Below, piece by piece: positions 40,835 to 50,899 of a stretch of 64,000 nt of DNA (the first letter of the stretch is position 1; the number at the start of each line of letters is the position of its first letter). The position numbers were made by a program, and so were the translations under genes. The notes under the pieces were generated by a model, which was given only the letters and a program-made list of their open reading frames with translations, did no database searches and had not been told where the DNA came from. Origin of the DNA: Bacteroidota bacterium (GTDB taxonomy: Bacteria > Bacteroidota > Bacteroidia > AKYH767-A > OLB10); assembly GCA_016717325.1 (NCBI GenBank), contig JADKFV010000005.1, forward strand, positions 1 through 64,000. The letters run 5' to 3'.

Positions 40835-41980
40835 ATGCGGCATATAGTACACATGGACCTCGATACATTCTTTGTGAGTGTAGAACGATTGCGCAACAGC
40901 AAGCTTGTGGGGCTGCCCGTTATTATTGGTGGCGGTAGTGACCGTGGGGTGGTGGCATCGTGCAGTTACGAAGCGCGAAAACTGGGTGTGCACTCGGCTA
41001 TGCCCATACGGCAGGCAAGGCAGTTGTGCCCTAACGGTATGTATATACGTGGCGACATGGAAGCATACAGCAAATACTCGCGTGTGGTTACCGATGTAAT
41101 TGCCGACATGGTTCCGTTGTATGAAAAAGCATCAATCGATGAGTTTTATATTGACCTTACCGGGATGGATAAATTTTTTGGCATCGAAAAGTTTGCTCAC
41201 AGTGTACGCAACAAAATTATGACCGAAGCCGGTTTGCCTATTTCATTCGGATTGTCGGAAAATAAAACGGTATCGAAAATTGGCACCGGACAGGCCAAAC
41301 CCAATGGAACTATTGCAATAGAACACGGCACCGAAAAAAGTTTTCTGGCTCCGCTAAGCATTAGCAAAATTCCCATGATAGGTGAGGTGACTTTCAAAAC
41401 GCTGCGCAGCATGGGCATTGCGCGTATAGAAACTTTGCAGCAAATGCCCATCGAAATGATGGAACGTGTTATGGGCAAGCACGGAATTATGATTTGGAAA
41501 AAAGCCAATGGCATTGATAATAATCCGGTAGAACCTTACAACGAACGCAAAAGCATCAGCACCGAAACTACTTTCGAAACCGATACAATTGATGTGCAAC
41601 GCCTGCGAAATATTTTGGTGGCCATGGTAGAAAAAATTGCTTTCAAATTGCGAAAGGAAGGCAAGCTTACATCGTGTGTTACGGTAAAATTGCGGTACTC
41701 AAATTTCGATACGTTTACACAACAGTGCCAAATACCATATTCATCGAGCGACCATTTGTTATTAGAAAAAGCCCACGCCTTGTTCGATAAATTGTATAAC
41801 AGGCGTTTGCTTATACGATTGATTGGGGTGCGCTTTTCGGGATTGGTGCAAGGCACGCAACAAATAAATTTATTTGATAATGTGCACAAAACTGTAGACC
41901 TTTATTTGGCTATGGATAAGCTACGCAAACGGTTTGGTGACGATGCCATACAACGGGCAGCAGGGCTTGGGGAACTGTAA
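40835..41980 (+). CDS. dinB: DNA polymerase IV (Y family)
   Basis: A 381-residue translesion DNA polymerase. The catalytic carboxylates are in HMDLDTFF (Asp8) and SIDEFYID (Asp102, Glu103); VASCSYEARKLGVHSAMP is the canonical fingers/palm segment, and the little-finger domain lies at about 240-350. Near the C terminus GTQQINLFDNV contains a QxxLF sliding-clamp binding peptide. It lacks the long tail some homologues have. In Bacteroidota polymerase IV genes are often next to LexA-like repressor genes, as here, apart from the RAYT insertion. Confidence 0.93.
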   Translation: MRHIVHMDLDTFFVSVERLRNSKLVGLPVIIGGGSDRGVVASCSYEARKLGVHSAMPIRQARQLCPNGMYIRGDMEAYSKYSRVVTDVIADMVPLYEKASIDEFYIDLTGMDKFFGIEKFAHSVRNKIMTEAGLPISFGLSENKTVSKIGTGQAKPNGTIAIEHGTEKSFLAPLSISKIPMIGEVTFKTLRSMGIARIETLQQMPIEMMERVMGKHGIMIWKKANGIDNNPVEPYNERKSISTETTFETDTIDVQRLRNILVAMVEKIAFKLRKEGKLTSCVTVKLRYSNFDTFTQQCQIPYSSSDHLLLEKAHALFDKLYNRRLLIRLIGVRFSGLVQGTQQINLFDNVHKTVDLYLAMDKLRKRFGDDAIQRAAGLGEL

Positions 41981-42148
41981 TTGTTTTTTTGCAAACTTTG
42001 TGATGGGGCTTACTTCTATGGCAATAAATGGTATTCTCAAATTAGTTCCTTTTTCAAATAAAACGAAAAAGTTTATATCTGCAAATAATTTCTATTCAAC
42101 GTTTACAGTTACTGTTAACAAATATTTGATTTATAAAATTGGGTCTAT

Positions 42149-43044
42149 TTACTTCTTCACCAACTTAACCCAGTTGAGCTTGCTATCGGTGCACTTGCCT
42201 GTGTAACTATCGGCTGTTGTTGTGTTTGTAGTTTTTATGATAAAATATATTTGCTTGGTATTGTCTACTTCAATGCTCGAAATAAAATTATTTGCATCGT
42301 TTTTTAAAATGGCATTTTCAATTTCGCGCTGCCACCTCAACTTTCCTTTGGCATCAAAGGCAATTAGAAAGCTTTGATGCTTCAATCCTTTTTTAGTTTG
42401 TTTTTGAATGTACCCTCCGGCAAATGTTTCACCGCTTTTTATTGTTGTAAAACAAGTAAGAATAACGTTTGGAGAAATGCGATTGTGCCAGTCTTGCGAG
42501 TCGAAAATGAGGTGCCTTTTTCATCAATTTTAATAATACTGTTGGCTATGGTTTGCAACATGCTGTCGTTTTTAAAAGTGTTCACAGCGAAGTAAACATT
42601 ACTTAGCGAATCGATATTTATATCAAATGGTATATCGAATGAAGCGTCATCGCCATAGTTGAAATAGTAATACCATTTTATATTGAGGAGTTGGTCGAAT
42701 TTTGCAAGCACTGCGTCATACTCTGCATTGCCGGGCAAATTGTACGATGGATAGTACCAGGTCTTCATCAGTACATAAATGGAATTTGTTTGTGAATCAA
42801 CTTTCAAATCTACAGGGTATTCGTGGTTAAATAAATTTAATTTTTGTTCTTTAATTTTAACACCCAACTCACTGTATTTTGTAAGCATAACTTTTTGCGG
42901 GTCGAAATTGTCGGCATCGCCATTTGTTATTGTATACATGGTGCCTTCAGCATCATAGTCAATAAGGCGGTAAGCATTTTGAGCAATTGAATTTGAAACA
43001 ACAACAAGAAGAATGAAAATGGAACAACAAAAATGTTTTATCAT
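42149..43044 (-). CDS. Secreted hypothetical beta-propeller-like protein (one-base frameshift)
   Basis: The frame starts at the ATG at 43044 (MIKHFCCSIFILLVVVSNSIAQ, a signal peptide). It breaks at about 42474-42477, where one T on the coding strand is missing; restoring it gives AFSPNVILTCFTTIKSGETF and a 298-residue protein ending KLNWVKLVKK. Strand-like repeats occur (NSIYVLMKTW, SLSNVYFAVNTFKNDS, TKQIYFIIKTTNT), each following a DxxxN turn, as in secreted SBBP-type or propeller proteins. I do not recognise a named family. It is convergent with dinB and the next gene after nuoN on the same strand. Confidence 0.6.
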
Positions 43045-43074
43045 GAAGGTAAATAGAGAATGTACAAGGTGCAA

Positions 43075-44469
43075 TTATACCAAATCGGTAATGAGGAATG
43101 GGAAAATGCCAAGTATTAAAGATACAATACCGACAATGGCAAAAAATATTTTGTGATAGGTTTGTAATTGTATGGCTTCTGTTTTTCCTGCATGAGAATA
43201 CATGGAAATAATAATTCGCAAATAATAGTAAACTCCTATTAGCGAACTTACCACACCAAACAATGCGAGCCAAACATACCCTGCATGTATTGTTGCCAAA
43301 AACATGTAGTACTTGCCCATAAAGCCCGCCACAGGTGGAATTCCGGCCATACTTAATGTTAGTATTGAAATGCATGCCGCAATAAATGGGTTGCGGGCAG
43401 CAAATCCTTTTAGCGAATCGAAGCTATCGTTGATATGATTATTTATTTGTAAAAAATGTATGATTGCAAACATTCCCACACCTGCAATAGAATATGCTGT
43501 GGCATAAAGCAGCAATGCTTTTTGCGCTGTTCCGTTTGATGCAGCAACAGCCATTAACATGTAACCTGCATGGGCGATACCTGAGTATGCAAGCACACGT
43601 TTTAAACTTGTTTGTTGTATTGCCAAAATATTTCCTAACAACATACTCAATACCGAAACTGTCATCACAATATAAATCCATTTATCGTGCACGGCAATAA
43701 AGCTTACATTGAACAAACGGAAGAAAGCCGCGAATGCTGCAGTTTTTACAATTGTACTCATGTATGCGGTAACAGTAGTAGGCGCACCTTGATAAACATC
43801 GGGCGCCCAAAAATGAAACGGAACTGCGGCTACTTTAAAAAATAATCCAACCAATAGAAGTATCAATCCTATTTGAAAAAATGATGGTAGTGTGTATACG
43901 TTGGCGGCAAGATATTCGCCAATTTTATAAATATTAAATGTGCCACATGTGCCATAAGTTAATGCCATACCAAACAATAAAAAGCCGGTTGCAAAACTTC
44001 CCATCAAAAAATATTTGAAGGCCGATTCGTTCGATGCTAAATTAAACTTATCGCCAGCCGCCATTATATACATGCTGATGGATAAAATTTCGATACCAAT
44101 AAAAAGCATAGTGAGGTCGGCAAATGATACCATTACAATAGCACCACACAGCGAAAAAAGTATAACGGCAAAATTATCGGTAGCATGTTTTTCATCGCTA
44201 AATATACTGCCCGAAATGCAGAACCATAATAGTGCAGTAGCAATAAGCACACCGGTAAATGCCATCGAAAATTTATCCCAATGCATAAAGTTTGTAAACC
44301 AAACACGATCATCGTAGTAGGAGCCTTGTTGCATGTAATCGAATATTACATTACCCAAAGCCAAAACCAAACCGCCACCAACAATGTATGGCAATACTTT
44401 TTTGAAATTAAAAATTTCGGCTAACATTGAAAGTATACCTAATGCCGCTATAATGATAAGTGAATTCAC
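43075..44469 (-). CDS. nuoN: NADH-quinone oxidoreductase subunit N
   Basis: A 464-residue proton-pumping membrane subunit of complex I, antiporter-like, with about fourteen hydrophobic helices. Conserved family motifs include EILSISMYIMAAG (with the key glutamate of helix 5), PFHFWAPDVYQGAPTTVTAY (pump helix 7) and KRVLAYSGIAHAGYM (lysine of helix 8). It is the last gene of the nuo cluster, 58 bases after nuoM. Confidence 0.95.
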   Translation of the reverse strand: MNSLIIIAALGILSMLAEIFNFKKVLPYIVGGGLVLALGNVIFDYMQQGSYYDDRVWFTNFMHWDKFSMAFTGVLIATALLWFCISGSIFSDEKHATDNFAVILFSLCGAIVMVSFADLTMLFIGIEILSISMYIMAAGDKFNLASNESAFKYFLMGSFATGFLLFGMALTYGTCGTFNIYKIGEYLAANVYTLPSFFQIGLILLLVGLFFKVAAVPFHFWAPDVYQGAPTTVTAYMSTIVKTAAFAAFFRLFNVSFIAVHDKWIYIVMTVSVLSMLLGNILAIQQTSLKRVLAYSGIAHAGYMLMAVAASNGTAQKALLLYATAYSIAGVGMFAIIHFLQINNHINDSFDSLKGFAARNPFIAACISILTLSMAGIPPVAGFMGKYYMFLATIHAGYVWLALFGVVSSLIGVYYYLRIIISMYSHAGKTEAIQLQTYHKIFFAIVGIVSLILGIFPFLITDLV

Positions 44470-44526
44470 TTGCTTTTCGTTTTTATATTGTACTTATTAT
44501 TTTTTAGTAGTGCTTTTTTTAATTTG

Positions 44527-45984
44527 CTATCGGCCAAGCATAGAATTTACTGAAGGTTCCACCATGTTAATCATCCAGCCGGGAAACAGTCCTGTAACTA
44601 TAACTATAAACGATATGAAAATTAAAATTACTTTTTCTTGTAGCCTAAGTGGAGCGAAATTATGTGTTGCTGAAGTAGGTCCACCAAGCATAATGGTTTG
44701 ATAACTACGTAACATATATACCGCACCAAGTATAACTGTAAGGCCGGCAAATGCTGTCATTACAGCACTATATTGAAACACTCCGCTAAGCAATAAGAAT
44801 TCGCCAACAAAGCCATTGGTAAGTGGTAATGCAACAGTGCCAAGCATTATTATAACAAACAAAATTGAAAATAAGGATTGCGAGTTAGCAATGCCACCCA
44901 GTTCTGTTATATTGCTTGTGTGAAAACGTTTTTGTAAAATATCTACAATCATAAATAAGCCGACCACATTTATACCGTGTGCAAACATTTGTATTACGGC
45001 ACCTTCTACACCTTGATTATTTAGGGTAAATATTCCTGCGGCAATTAATCCCACGTGTGCAATTGAAGAATAGGCTATCAATCGCTTGTAATCTTTTTGT
45101 ACCAATGCCATGCATGATGCGTAAACAATTCCAATTATTGCCAGTACCATTACTGTTGTGCCCCATTGAGTAAATGCCATTGGAACAGTTGGTAGCATCC
45201 ATCTTATAACGCCATATATGCCCATCTTGAGCATTATGCCCGAAAGCAGCATGGTGCCTTGGGTTGGTGCATCGGTATATGTATCGGGCTGCCATGTATG
45301 AAGCGGCCACACCGGCATTTTTATTCCAAATGATAAAAACATCATCCAAAAAACAAATGTCTGTTGCTTATCGGTAAGAGGTAAATTGTGCAATGCATCC
45401 CACGAAAACGAATGCGTACCGGGGGTTTGCAAGTAAAGATAAATAAACCCAACAAGCATGAATAAACTTCCCGTGAGCGTATAGATAAAAAACTTTAGCG
45501 TGATGCGTGTGCTGTCTTTGCCACCCCACAGTAAACAAATAAACCATATTGGAATAAGTGCAAGTTCCCAAAAGATGTAAAATAAAAACCCATCCAAGGA
45601 TACAAATACACCCATCAAAGCAAATTGCATAAACAATATGAGGGCATAAAAAGCTCGGGCATTTTTTATTTGATTTCCAACCGATGAATATATAATTATA
45701 GGAGTGAGTAAATTTGTGAGTAGCAATAACAACAAACTTATACCATCGATACCGCCATAAAACGTTACGCCCAAGCCTGGAATCCAATTGTAATTGAATA
45801 CTTGCTGAAACCCGTTTGCAGGAATAAATGACAGCGCCATGGCAACGGTACCGGCAAAAGCGGCTGCAGAAAATAACAATGCTATATTGGCAAATGTACG
45901 GGTGTTGTCGCTGTTTTTCATGAGCGATAAAATTATCGCACCAAAAACAGGAATACACATTATAATTAACAATAAATTCGACAT
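44527..45984 (-). CDS. nuoM: NADH-quinone oxidoreductase subunit M
   Basis: Read from the ATG at 45984 (MSNLLLIIMCIP), 485 residues. It is the second antiporter-like membrane subunit, with about fourteen helices and the family motifs FWELALIPIWFICLLWG (pump glutamate), PVWPLHTWQPDTYTDAP and KRLIAYSSIAHVGLI. The start chosen is 21 bases past the nuoL stop, avoiding overlap with it. Confidence 0.95.
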   Translation of the reverse strand: MSNLLLIIMCIPVFGAIILSLMKNSDNTRTFANIALLFSAAAFAGTVAMALSFIPANGFQQVFNYNWIPGLGVTFYGGIDGISLLLLLLTNLLTPIIIYSSVGNQIKNARAFYALILFMQFALMGVFVSLDGFLFYIFWELALIPIWFICLLWGGKDSTRITLKFFIYTLTGSLFMLVGFIYLYLQTPGTHSFSWDALHNLPLTDKQQTFVFWMMFLSFGIKMPVWPLHTWQPDTYTDAPTQGTMLLSGIMLKMGIYGVIRWMLPTVPMAFTQWGTTVMVLAIIGIVYASCMALVQKDYKRLIAYSSIAHVGLIAAGIFTLNNQGVEGAVIQMFAHGINVVGLFMIVDILQKRFHTSNITELGGIANSQSLFSILFVIIMLGTVALPLTNGFVGEFLLLSGVFQYSAVMTAFAGLTVILGAVYMLRSYQTIMLGGPTSATHNFAPLRLQEKVILIFISFIVIVTGLFPGWMINMVEPSVNSMLGR

Positions 45985-46004
45985 AACCTTTTGGTTTCTT
46001 TTTT

Positions 46005-47927
46005 TTAGAACAATAATTTGAGTAACATTAAACAAATACCAATCACCATAGCAAATACATAAAACCCAACATTGCCGGTTTGCAGTTGCTTTAATAACAC
46101 ACCGCTATTGGTGGTAAGCCAACCTGTTCCATTTACGGCACCATCAATAATATATTTTTCTACAAAATTATACATGAATGCTGAAATGCTGTTTAGCGGT
46201 TTGGTGATGGCATTTTCGTATAGCTCATCAATATAATATTTATTTGTGAGCAGTTTTGGAACGCCTTTAAGTTGATTGTCATCTTCCGGTACAACATGTT
46301 TTGTAACATACTGTGTATACGTTGTGTAGGCAATAAGTACTAATGCAATTATAGATACTGCAAGTACTACCATTTCGAAAGTATGTGAAGCATGAATGTG
46401 AGGAGCACTGCCGGTTACAGGATGTAAAAATGAGGAGAACAAATGATGCTCGCTAAGCCACTCGGGCATGCCCATGTATCCGCCCACTATAGATAATACT
46501 GCCAGCACCATAAGTGGAAAAGTCATGCTTGTTGGCGATTCGTGAAGGTGATGTTGTTGGTCATGTGTGCCACGAAATTTGCCATGAAACGTAAGCCAGT
46601 ATAAACGAAACATGTACACTGCAGTAAGCACAGATGTAATTGCCAATAAAATAAATAAAACAAAATGACCCGAAGCATAAACCTTTGAAAGGATTTCGTC
46701 TTTACTAAAAAAGCCTGCAAAACCCGGAACTCCGGAGATTGCTAAAACGCCAATCAAAAAAGTGAGGTGGGTGATAGGCAAATATTTTTTTAACCCGCCC
46801 ATGCTTCGTATGTCCTGTGCGCCACTCATAGCATGTATTACACTGCCGGCACACAAGAATAACAATGCTTTGAAAAATGCGTGAGTTACAACATGAAACA
46901 TTCCCGAATCGTAAGCGCCAACGCCTAATGCAGCAAACATATATCCTAATTGACTAACGGTAGAGTAGGCGAGAACCTTTTTAATGTCGGTTTGTTTTAA
47001 GCCAATGGTTGCAGCGAACAATGCAGTAAGCGTTCCTATAATGGCAATAAATTCTGATGCCGATGGGGCAAGTTGAAATAAAATATTTGAACGCACTATC
47101 ATATAAATACCTGCAGTTACCATGGTGGCAGCATGTATCAAAGCCGATACAGGAGTGGGGCCCGCCATGGCATCGGGCAACCATGTGTATAGCGGAATTT
47201 GTGCACTCTTACCCATAGCGCCTACAAATAATAAAAAGCAAATTGCTGTTACAGTTGCATTGCCATTTAATACTGCGGGGGCAGCACCAAATATTTCGTG
47301 ATAACTTAAACTTCCAAATTTTTGAAACAATAAAAACAATCCAAGCAAAAATCCTAAGTCGCCAATGCGATTCATCACGAAGGCCTTTTTTGCTGCATTG
47401 TTGTATTCGTTATTTTTAAACCAAAATCCAATTAAGAAATAAGAACATAATCCTACGCCTTCCCATCCGGCAAACATTACTACATAATTACTGCCTAATA
47501 CAAGTAAGAGCATAAAAAATACAAACAGGTTGAGGTAACTCATGTAACGCGGATAGTCTTCATCGTGGTGCATGTAACCTACCGAGTATATATGAATGAG
47601 AGAACCCACTCCGGTAATTACCAATAACATTACTAAAGAAAGATGGTCGACAAGAAAACTCATATCGAGGTGGAGGTTGCCAACATTTATCCAGTCGAAA
47701 AGATGAACGGTAATTCCTTCTTCGGGAATGGCGGTAAATAAATAGCATGATAGTACAAACGGAATGATGATGGCCGCACAGGCAATAATACCAACCAATG
47801 AAGTTGATAGTTTTTTATTGAATAATCCATTGATAAGAAAACCCAAAAGCGGAGTAAGTATGATTGCAATACAAGCCATGCCAATGCCCGATTGCGAAAA
47901 TGATATTGTTTGAGACAGGTGATTCAT
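46005..47927 (-). CDS. nuoL: NADH-quinone oxidoreductase subunit L
   Basis: Read from the ATG at 47927 (MNHLSQTISFSQSG), 640 residues. It is the distal antiporter subunit with the long lateral helix at its C terminus. Motifs: MFAGWEGVGLCSYFLIGFW, SAQIPLYTWLPDAMAGPTP, DIKKVLAYSTVSQLGYM. Total length and helix count are normal for NuoL. Confidence 0.95.
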   Translation of the reverse strand: MNHLSQTISFSQSGIGMACIAIILTPLLGFLINGLFNKKLSTSLVGIIACAAIIIPFVLSCYLFTAIPEEGITVHLFDWINVGNLHLDMSFLVDHLSLVMLLVITGVGSLIHIYSVGYMHHDEDYPRYMSYLNLFVFFMLLLVLGSNYVVMFAGWEGVGLCSYFLIGFWFKNNEYNNAAKKAFVMNRIGDLGFLLGLFLLFQKFGSLSYHEIFGAAPAVLNGNATVTAICFLLFVGAMGKSAQIPLYTWLPDAMAGPTPVSALIHAATMVTAGIYMIVRSNILFQLAPSASEFIAIIGTLTALFAATIGLKQTDIKKVLAYSTVSQLGYMFAALGVGAYDSGMFHVVTHAFFKALLFLCAGSVIHAMSGAQDIRSMGGLKKYLPITHLTFLIGVLAISGVPGFAGFFSKDEILSKVYASGHFVLFILLAITSVLTAVYMFRLYWLTFHGKFRGTHDQQHHLHESPTSMTFPLMVLAVLSIVGGYMGMPEWLSEHHLFSSFLHPVTGSAPHIHASHTFEMVVLAVSIIALVLIAYTTYTQYVTKHVVPEDDNQLKGVPKLLTNKYYIDELYENAITKPLNSISAFMYNFVEKYIIDGAVNGTGWLTTNSGVLLKQLQTGNVGFYVFAMVIGICLMLLKLLF

Positions 47928-47975
47928 ATTTATTTGAGGGACAAAATTTTTATTTACAACGTACAAATATTTGTA

Positions 47976-48296
47976 TTACCATTTTAATCGGTTAAGGATA
48001 TTGATGTCGACACTTTTAACATTGCGGTATATCAAGACTAAGATTGATAAGCCAACTGCAACTTCGGCAGCGGCTACGGCCATGATAAAGAAAACCATTA
48101 CCTGCCCACCGGCATCGTTGTGCATCACGCTAAAGGCTGCCAAAAGCAGGTTTACGGCATTCAGCATAAGTTCTATACACATAAGAATAATGATGGCATT
48201 GCGTCTCATCAGCACACCCATTACACCAATACAAAACAAAATGCCCGATAGTATAAGGTAATAGTTAATAGGAATATTATTCGCTAAAGTATTCAC
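47976..48296 (-). CDS. nuoK: NADH-quinone oxidoreductase subunit K
   Basis: A 106-residue membrane subunit with three helices and the two conserved membrane glutamates in CIELMLNAVNLLL and AAAEVAVGLSI, which belong to the proton path between the quinone site and the antiporter subunits. It follows nuoJ with an 11-base gap. Confidence 0.95.
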   Translation of the reverse strand: MNTLANNIPINYYLILSGILFCIGVMGVLMRRNAIIILMCIELMLNAVNLLLAAFSVMHNDAGGQVMVFFIMAVAAAEVAVGLSILVLIYRNVKSVDINILNRLKW

Positions 48297-48307
48297 AGTA
48301 ATTTATT

Positions 48308-48817
48308 TTATTGAGGTAAATTTTCTATATCTTCTTTTTTGGCAATCAACACCGAACCAACCATAGCACTAAGTAACAAAACTGAAAGTAATTCGAATGG
48401 CAGCATATAAGTTTGGTATAGTGCAAGTCCAAGATTTTTTACAACACCTATTTGATTTGTGCTGTCAATTATTGGCATAGTATCGGCAGTTTTCATTACA
48501 CTTGTCATTATAAGCATAAGGCAACCACCGGCAACCACAGCCGATACTTTGAGCACATTATCTTTATGAGGTTCTATATCGGCATTCAAGTTGAGCAACA
48601 TTACTACAAATAGAAACAATACCATAATGGCTCCGGCATAAACTATAATATGCACCGCGGCAAGAAACTGAGCATTGAGCAAAACGTAATGCCCTGCTAT
48701 GGTGAAAAAACAAAATACAAGATAAAGCACGCTATGCACAGGTTTCTTCGAAAAGATAACAAGCAGTGCACTAACTACACTTAAGAATGATAATATATAA
48801 AAGGCAATTTGACTCAT
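48308..48817 (-). CDS. nuoJ: NADH-quinone oxidoreductase subunit J
   Basis: A 169-residue membrane subunit with five helices. The third helix (HIIVYAGAIMVLFLFVVML) has the conserved tyrosine and glycine of the pi-bulge helix that couples quinone reduction to pumping. A 340-base repeat-filled spacer separates it from nuoI, whereas they are commonly adjacent. Confidence 0.93.
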   Translation of the reverse strand: MSQIAFYILSFLSVVSALLVIFSKKPVHSVLYLVFCFFTIAGHYVLLNAQFLAAVHIIVYAGAIMVLFLFVVMLLNLNADIEPHKDNVLKVSAVVAGGCLMLIMTSVMKTADTMPIIDSTNQIGVVKNLGLALYQTYMLPFELLSVLLLSAMVGSVLIAKKEDIENLPQ

Positions 48818-48849
48818 GGTATAGCTTAAAGTTTTTAGTTTAAATTCAA

Positions 48850-49150
48850 ATTCGTGTTCTTAGTTCATCGTTACGTATACTGCGCGCCTTGTTATTAGTT
48901 AAATGCAAATTCAGTTTGTCGAAAATATGTTCTTAGTTCTATGTTACGTTTACTTCGCGCCTTGTTTTTTAATTATATGTTCTTAGTTCTTTGTTACGTT
49001 TACTTCGCGCCTTGTTTTTATTTGAATGCAAATGCGAATTCATTTATATTGCCTATTTGCGCAACTAAAAACTAAGAACATGGCTCACCACACACGTAAC
49101 TAAGAACAAAGAACATGGTTCATCGAAAACGAAACGAAGAACAAAGAACA
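48850..49150. repeat. Inverted and direct dispersed repeats between nuoI and nuoJ
   Basis: Left half (48860-49020): three copies of a phrase GTTCTTAGTTC...GTTACG then TTTACTTCGCGCCTTGT. Right half (49070-49150): the inverse phrase, ACTAAGAACATGGCTCACC and ACGTAACTAAGAACAAAGA. The halves could pair as a large cruciform. The same words occur at 7995-8090 and 57590-57800. No gene. Confidence 0.7.
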
Positions 49151-49160
49151 GAATTTAGAT

Positions 49161-49703
49161 TTAATCCTCCTTACGGTGCGCTCCACCTCTCACACCAACA
49201 TCTATTCGTTTATCGGCAGTGGTGCCTTCTACCAATTTGTCTTTACCAAATATAAAATTCTGACGCAGCATGTCCGATGGCACTATACGGTCGGTGAGGA
49301 AAATTGCTTCTTTTGGACATGCCTCTTCACACAATCCACAATAGATACAACGGAGCATATTTATTTCGTAAACCGATGCATACTTTTCTTCACGGTATAA
49401 ATTTTCGTCACCGGGTTTACGTTCAGCGGCAGTCATAGTGATGGCCTCGGCCGGACATGCAACTGCACACAACCCGCACGCGGTGCAATTTTCGCGGCCT
49501 TGCTCATCGCGCTTCAATACATGCCAACCACGATATACCGGAGCAATTGGACGCTTTACTTCTGGATATTGTATGGTGACTTTTTTCTTAAACAGGTGCG
49601 ACAAAGTTATGCCCATGCCTTTTACTATGGCCGGCAAGTATGCACGCTCCATCAAGGTCATTTCCTTGTTCGATACTACTTTGCTGCGGTTTGTTAATTG
49701 CAT
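49161..49703 (-). CDS. nuoI: NADH-quinone oxidoreductase subunit I
   Basis: A 180-residue ferredoxin-like subunit of the peripheral arm with two CxxCxxCxxxC 4Fe-4S sites, CTACGLCAVACPAEA and CIYCGLCEEACPKEA, corresponding to clusters N6a and N6b that pass electrons toward quinone. The N terminus has an amphipathic segment (GMGITLSHLFKKKVTIQYPE) as expected for contact with the membrane arm. Confidence 0.95.
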   Translation of the reverse strand: MQLTNRSKVVSNKEMTLMERAYLPAIVKGMGITLSHLFKKKVTIQYPEVKRPIAPVYRGWHVLKRDEQGRENCTACGLCAVACPAEAITMTAAERKPGDENLYREEKYASVYEINMLRCIYCGLCEEACPKEAIFLTDRIVPSDMLRQNFIFGKDKLVEGTTADKRIDVGVRGGAHRKED

Positions 49704-49858
49704 TTTGCTTGGTTATTTTGTTATTCAGTTATTGTGTTATTTGCTTAAATATAGTTTTTTCTTCTGTCATTGTAAGGACCGAAGCAATCTCTGCCAGAAA
49801 TGGTTTTTGCTATCACGTTTTTGATTTTTGATATATAATTTTTGACTTAATCCTATTA
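49704..49858. other. Spacer between nuoH and nuoI with a dispersed phrase
   Basis: Contains at 49765-49795 the phrase GTCATTGTAAGGACCGAAGC followed by AATCTCTGCC, the inverse of the AGAGATTGCTTCG...AATGAC phrase seen at 4603-4656 and 7934-7965. Nothing else. Confidence 0.5.
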
Positions 49859-50887
49859 TTAATTTTTATTCAAGAGCAAAACTACACATCCTGTAATTAG
49901 CACATTTATTATTGCGAGGGGTATCATTTTTTTCCAACCAAGATTCATCAATTGGTCGTAGCGGAAACGAGGCAATGTCCAGCGTATCCACATAAAGAAA
50001 AAGATGAAAAATATAACTTTTGCAAAGAACACAAACACCCCAATTGTTGTAACCATGTTGTGTGATAATCCTAATGAATCCATGAAAGGAAAATTATAAC
50101 CACCAAAATATAATGCGGAAATTATTGCCGAAGAAATAAACATGTTGATGTATTCGGCAAAGAGATAAAATCCCAATTTCATTGAAGAGTATTCTGTATG
50201 GTAACCACCTACTAATTCGGTTTCACATTCAGGTAAGTCAAATGGAGTGCGATTACATTCAGCAAATGCGCATACTATAAAAATGAGAAATCCTAGTGGT
50301 TGATAAATCACGTTCCAATGCCAACCATGTTGTTGACGTACAATTTCGCCAATACTCAATTCGCCAGTTGTCATAACTAATGCAACAATACTAAGTCCCA
50401 TTGCAAGTTCGTAGCTAATCATTTGCGATGATGCACGCAATGCACCCAGTAAAGCGTATTTATTATTCGATGCCCAACCACCAATCATTACTCCGTATAC
50501 ACCTATAGATACTACCGCAAAAGCATAAAGAATTCCAATATTTATATCTGTAATTTGTAGGGGATAATATGCTCCGCCAATTTCTATAGTGCTACCCCAG
50601 GGAATAACAACGCCCGTCATACATGCGGTAAGCATTGCCAATGCAGGGCCAAGAATAAACAATGTTTTATCGGCATGTGCGGGAATGATTTCTTCTTTCA
50701 TTATCATTTTTACTCCATCGGCCAATGGTTGCAACAGTCCAAAGGGTCCGGCACGGTTTGGACCTAAGCGGTCTTGAAAGAAGGCGGCAATTTTTCGTTC
50801 GCCATAAGTGGAGTAGGCGGCAATGCCAAGTGCAATTGCAAAAACAGCAACTACTAAAATTAATTTTATTATCAGTACTAATTCCAT
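49859..50887 (-). CDS. nuoH: NADH-quinone oxidoreductase subunit H
   Basis: A 342-residue membrane subunit with about eight helices that forms much of the quinone chamber. Diagnostic segments are ERKIAAFFQDRLGPNRAGP (residues 30-48), the acidic loop AFAECNRTPFDLPECETEL and the basic RWTLPRFRYDQLM near the end. It is followed by nuoI after a 155-base spacer. Confidence 0.95.
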   Translation of the reverse strand: MELVLIIKLILVVAVFAIALGIAAYSTYGERKIAAFFQDRLGPNRAGPFGLLQPLADGVKMIMKEEIIPAHADKTLFILGPALAMLTACMTGVVIPWGSTIEIGGAYYPLQITDINIGILYAFAVVSIGVYGVMIGGWASNNKYALLGALRASSQMISYELAMGLSIVALVMTTGELSIGEIVRQQHGWHWNVIYQPLGFLIFIVCAFAECNRTPFDLPECETELVGGYHTEYSSMKLGFYLFAEYINMFISSAIISALYFGGYNFPFMDSLGLSHNMVTTIGVFVFFAKVIFFIFFFMWIRWTLPRFRYDQLMNLGWKKMIPLAIINVLITGCVVLLLNKN

Positions 50888-50899
50888 CGTTATGCTTTT

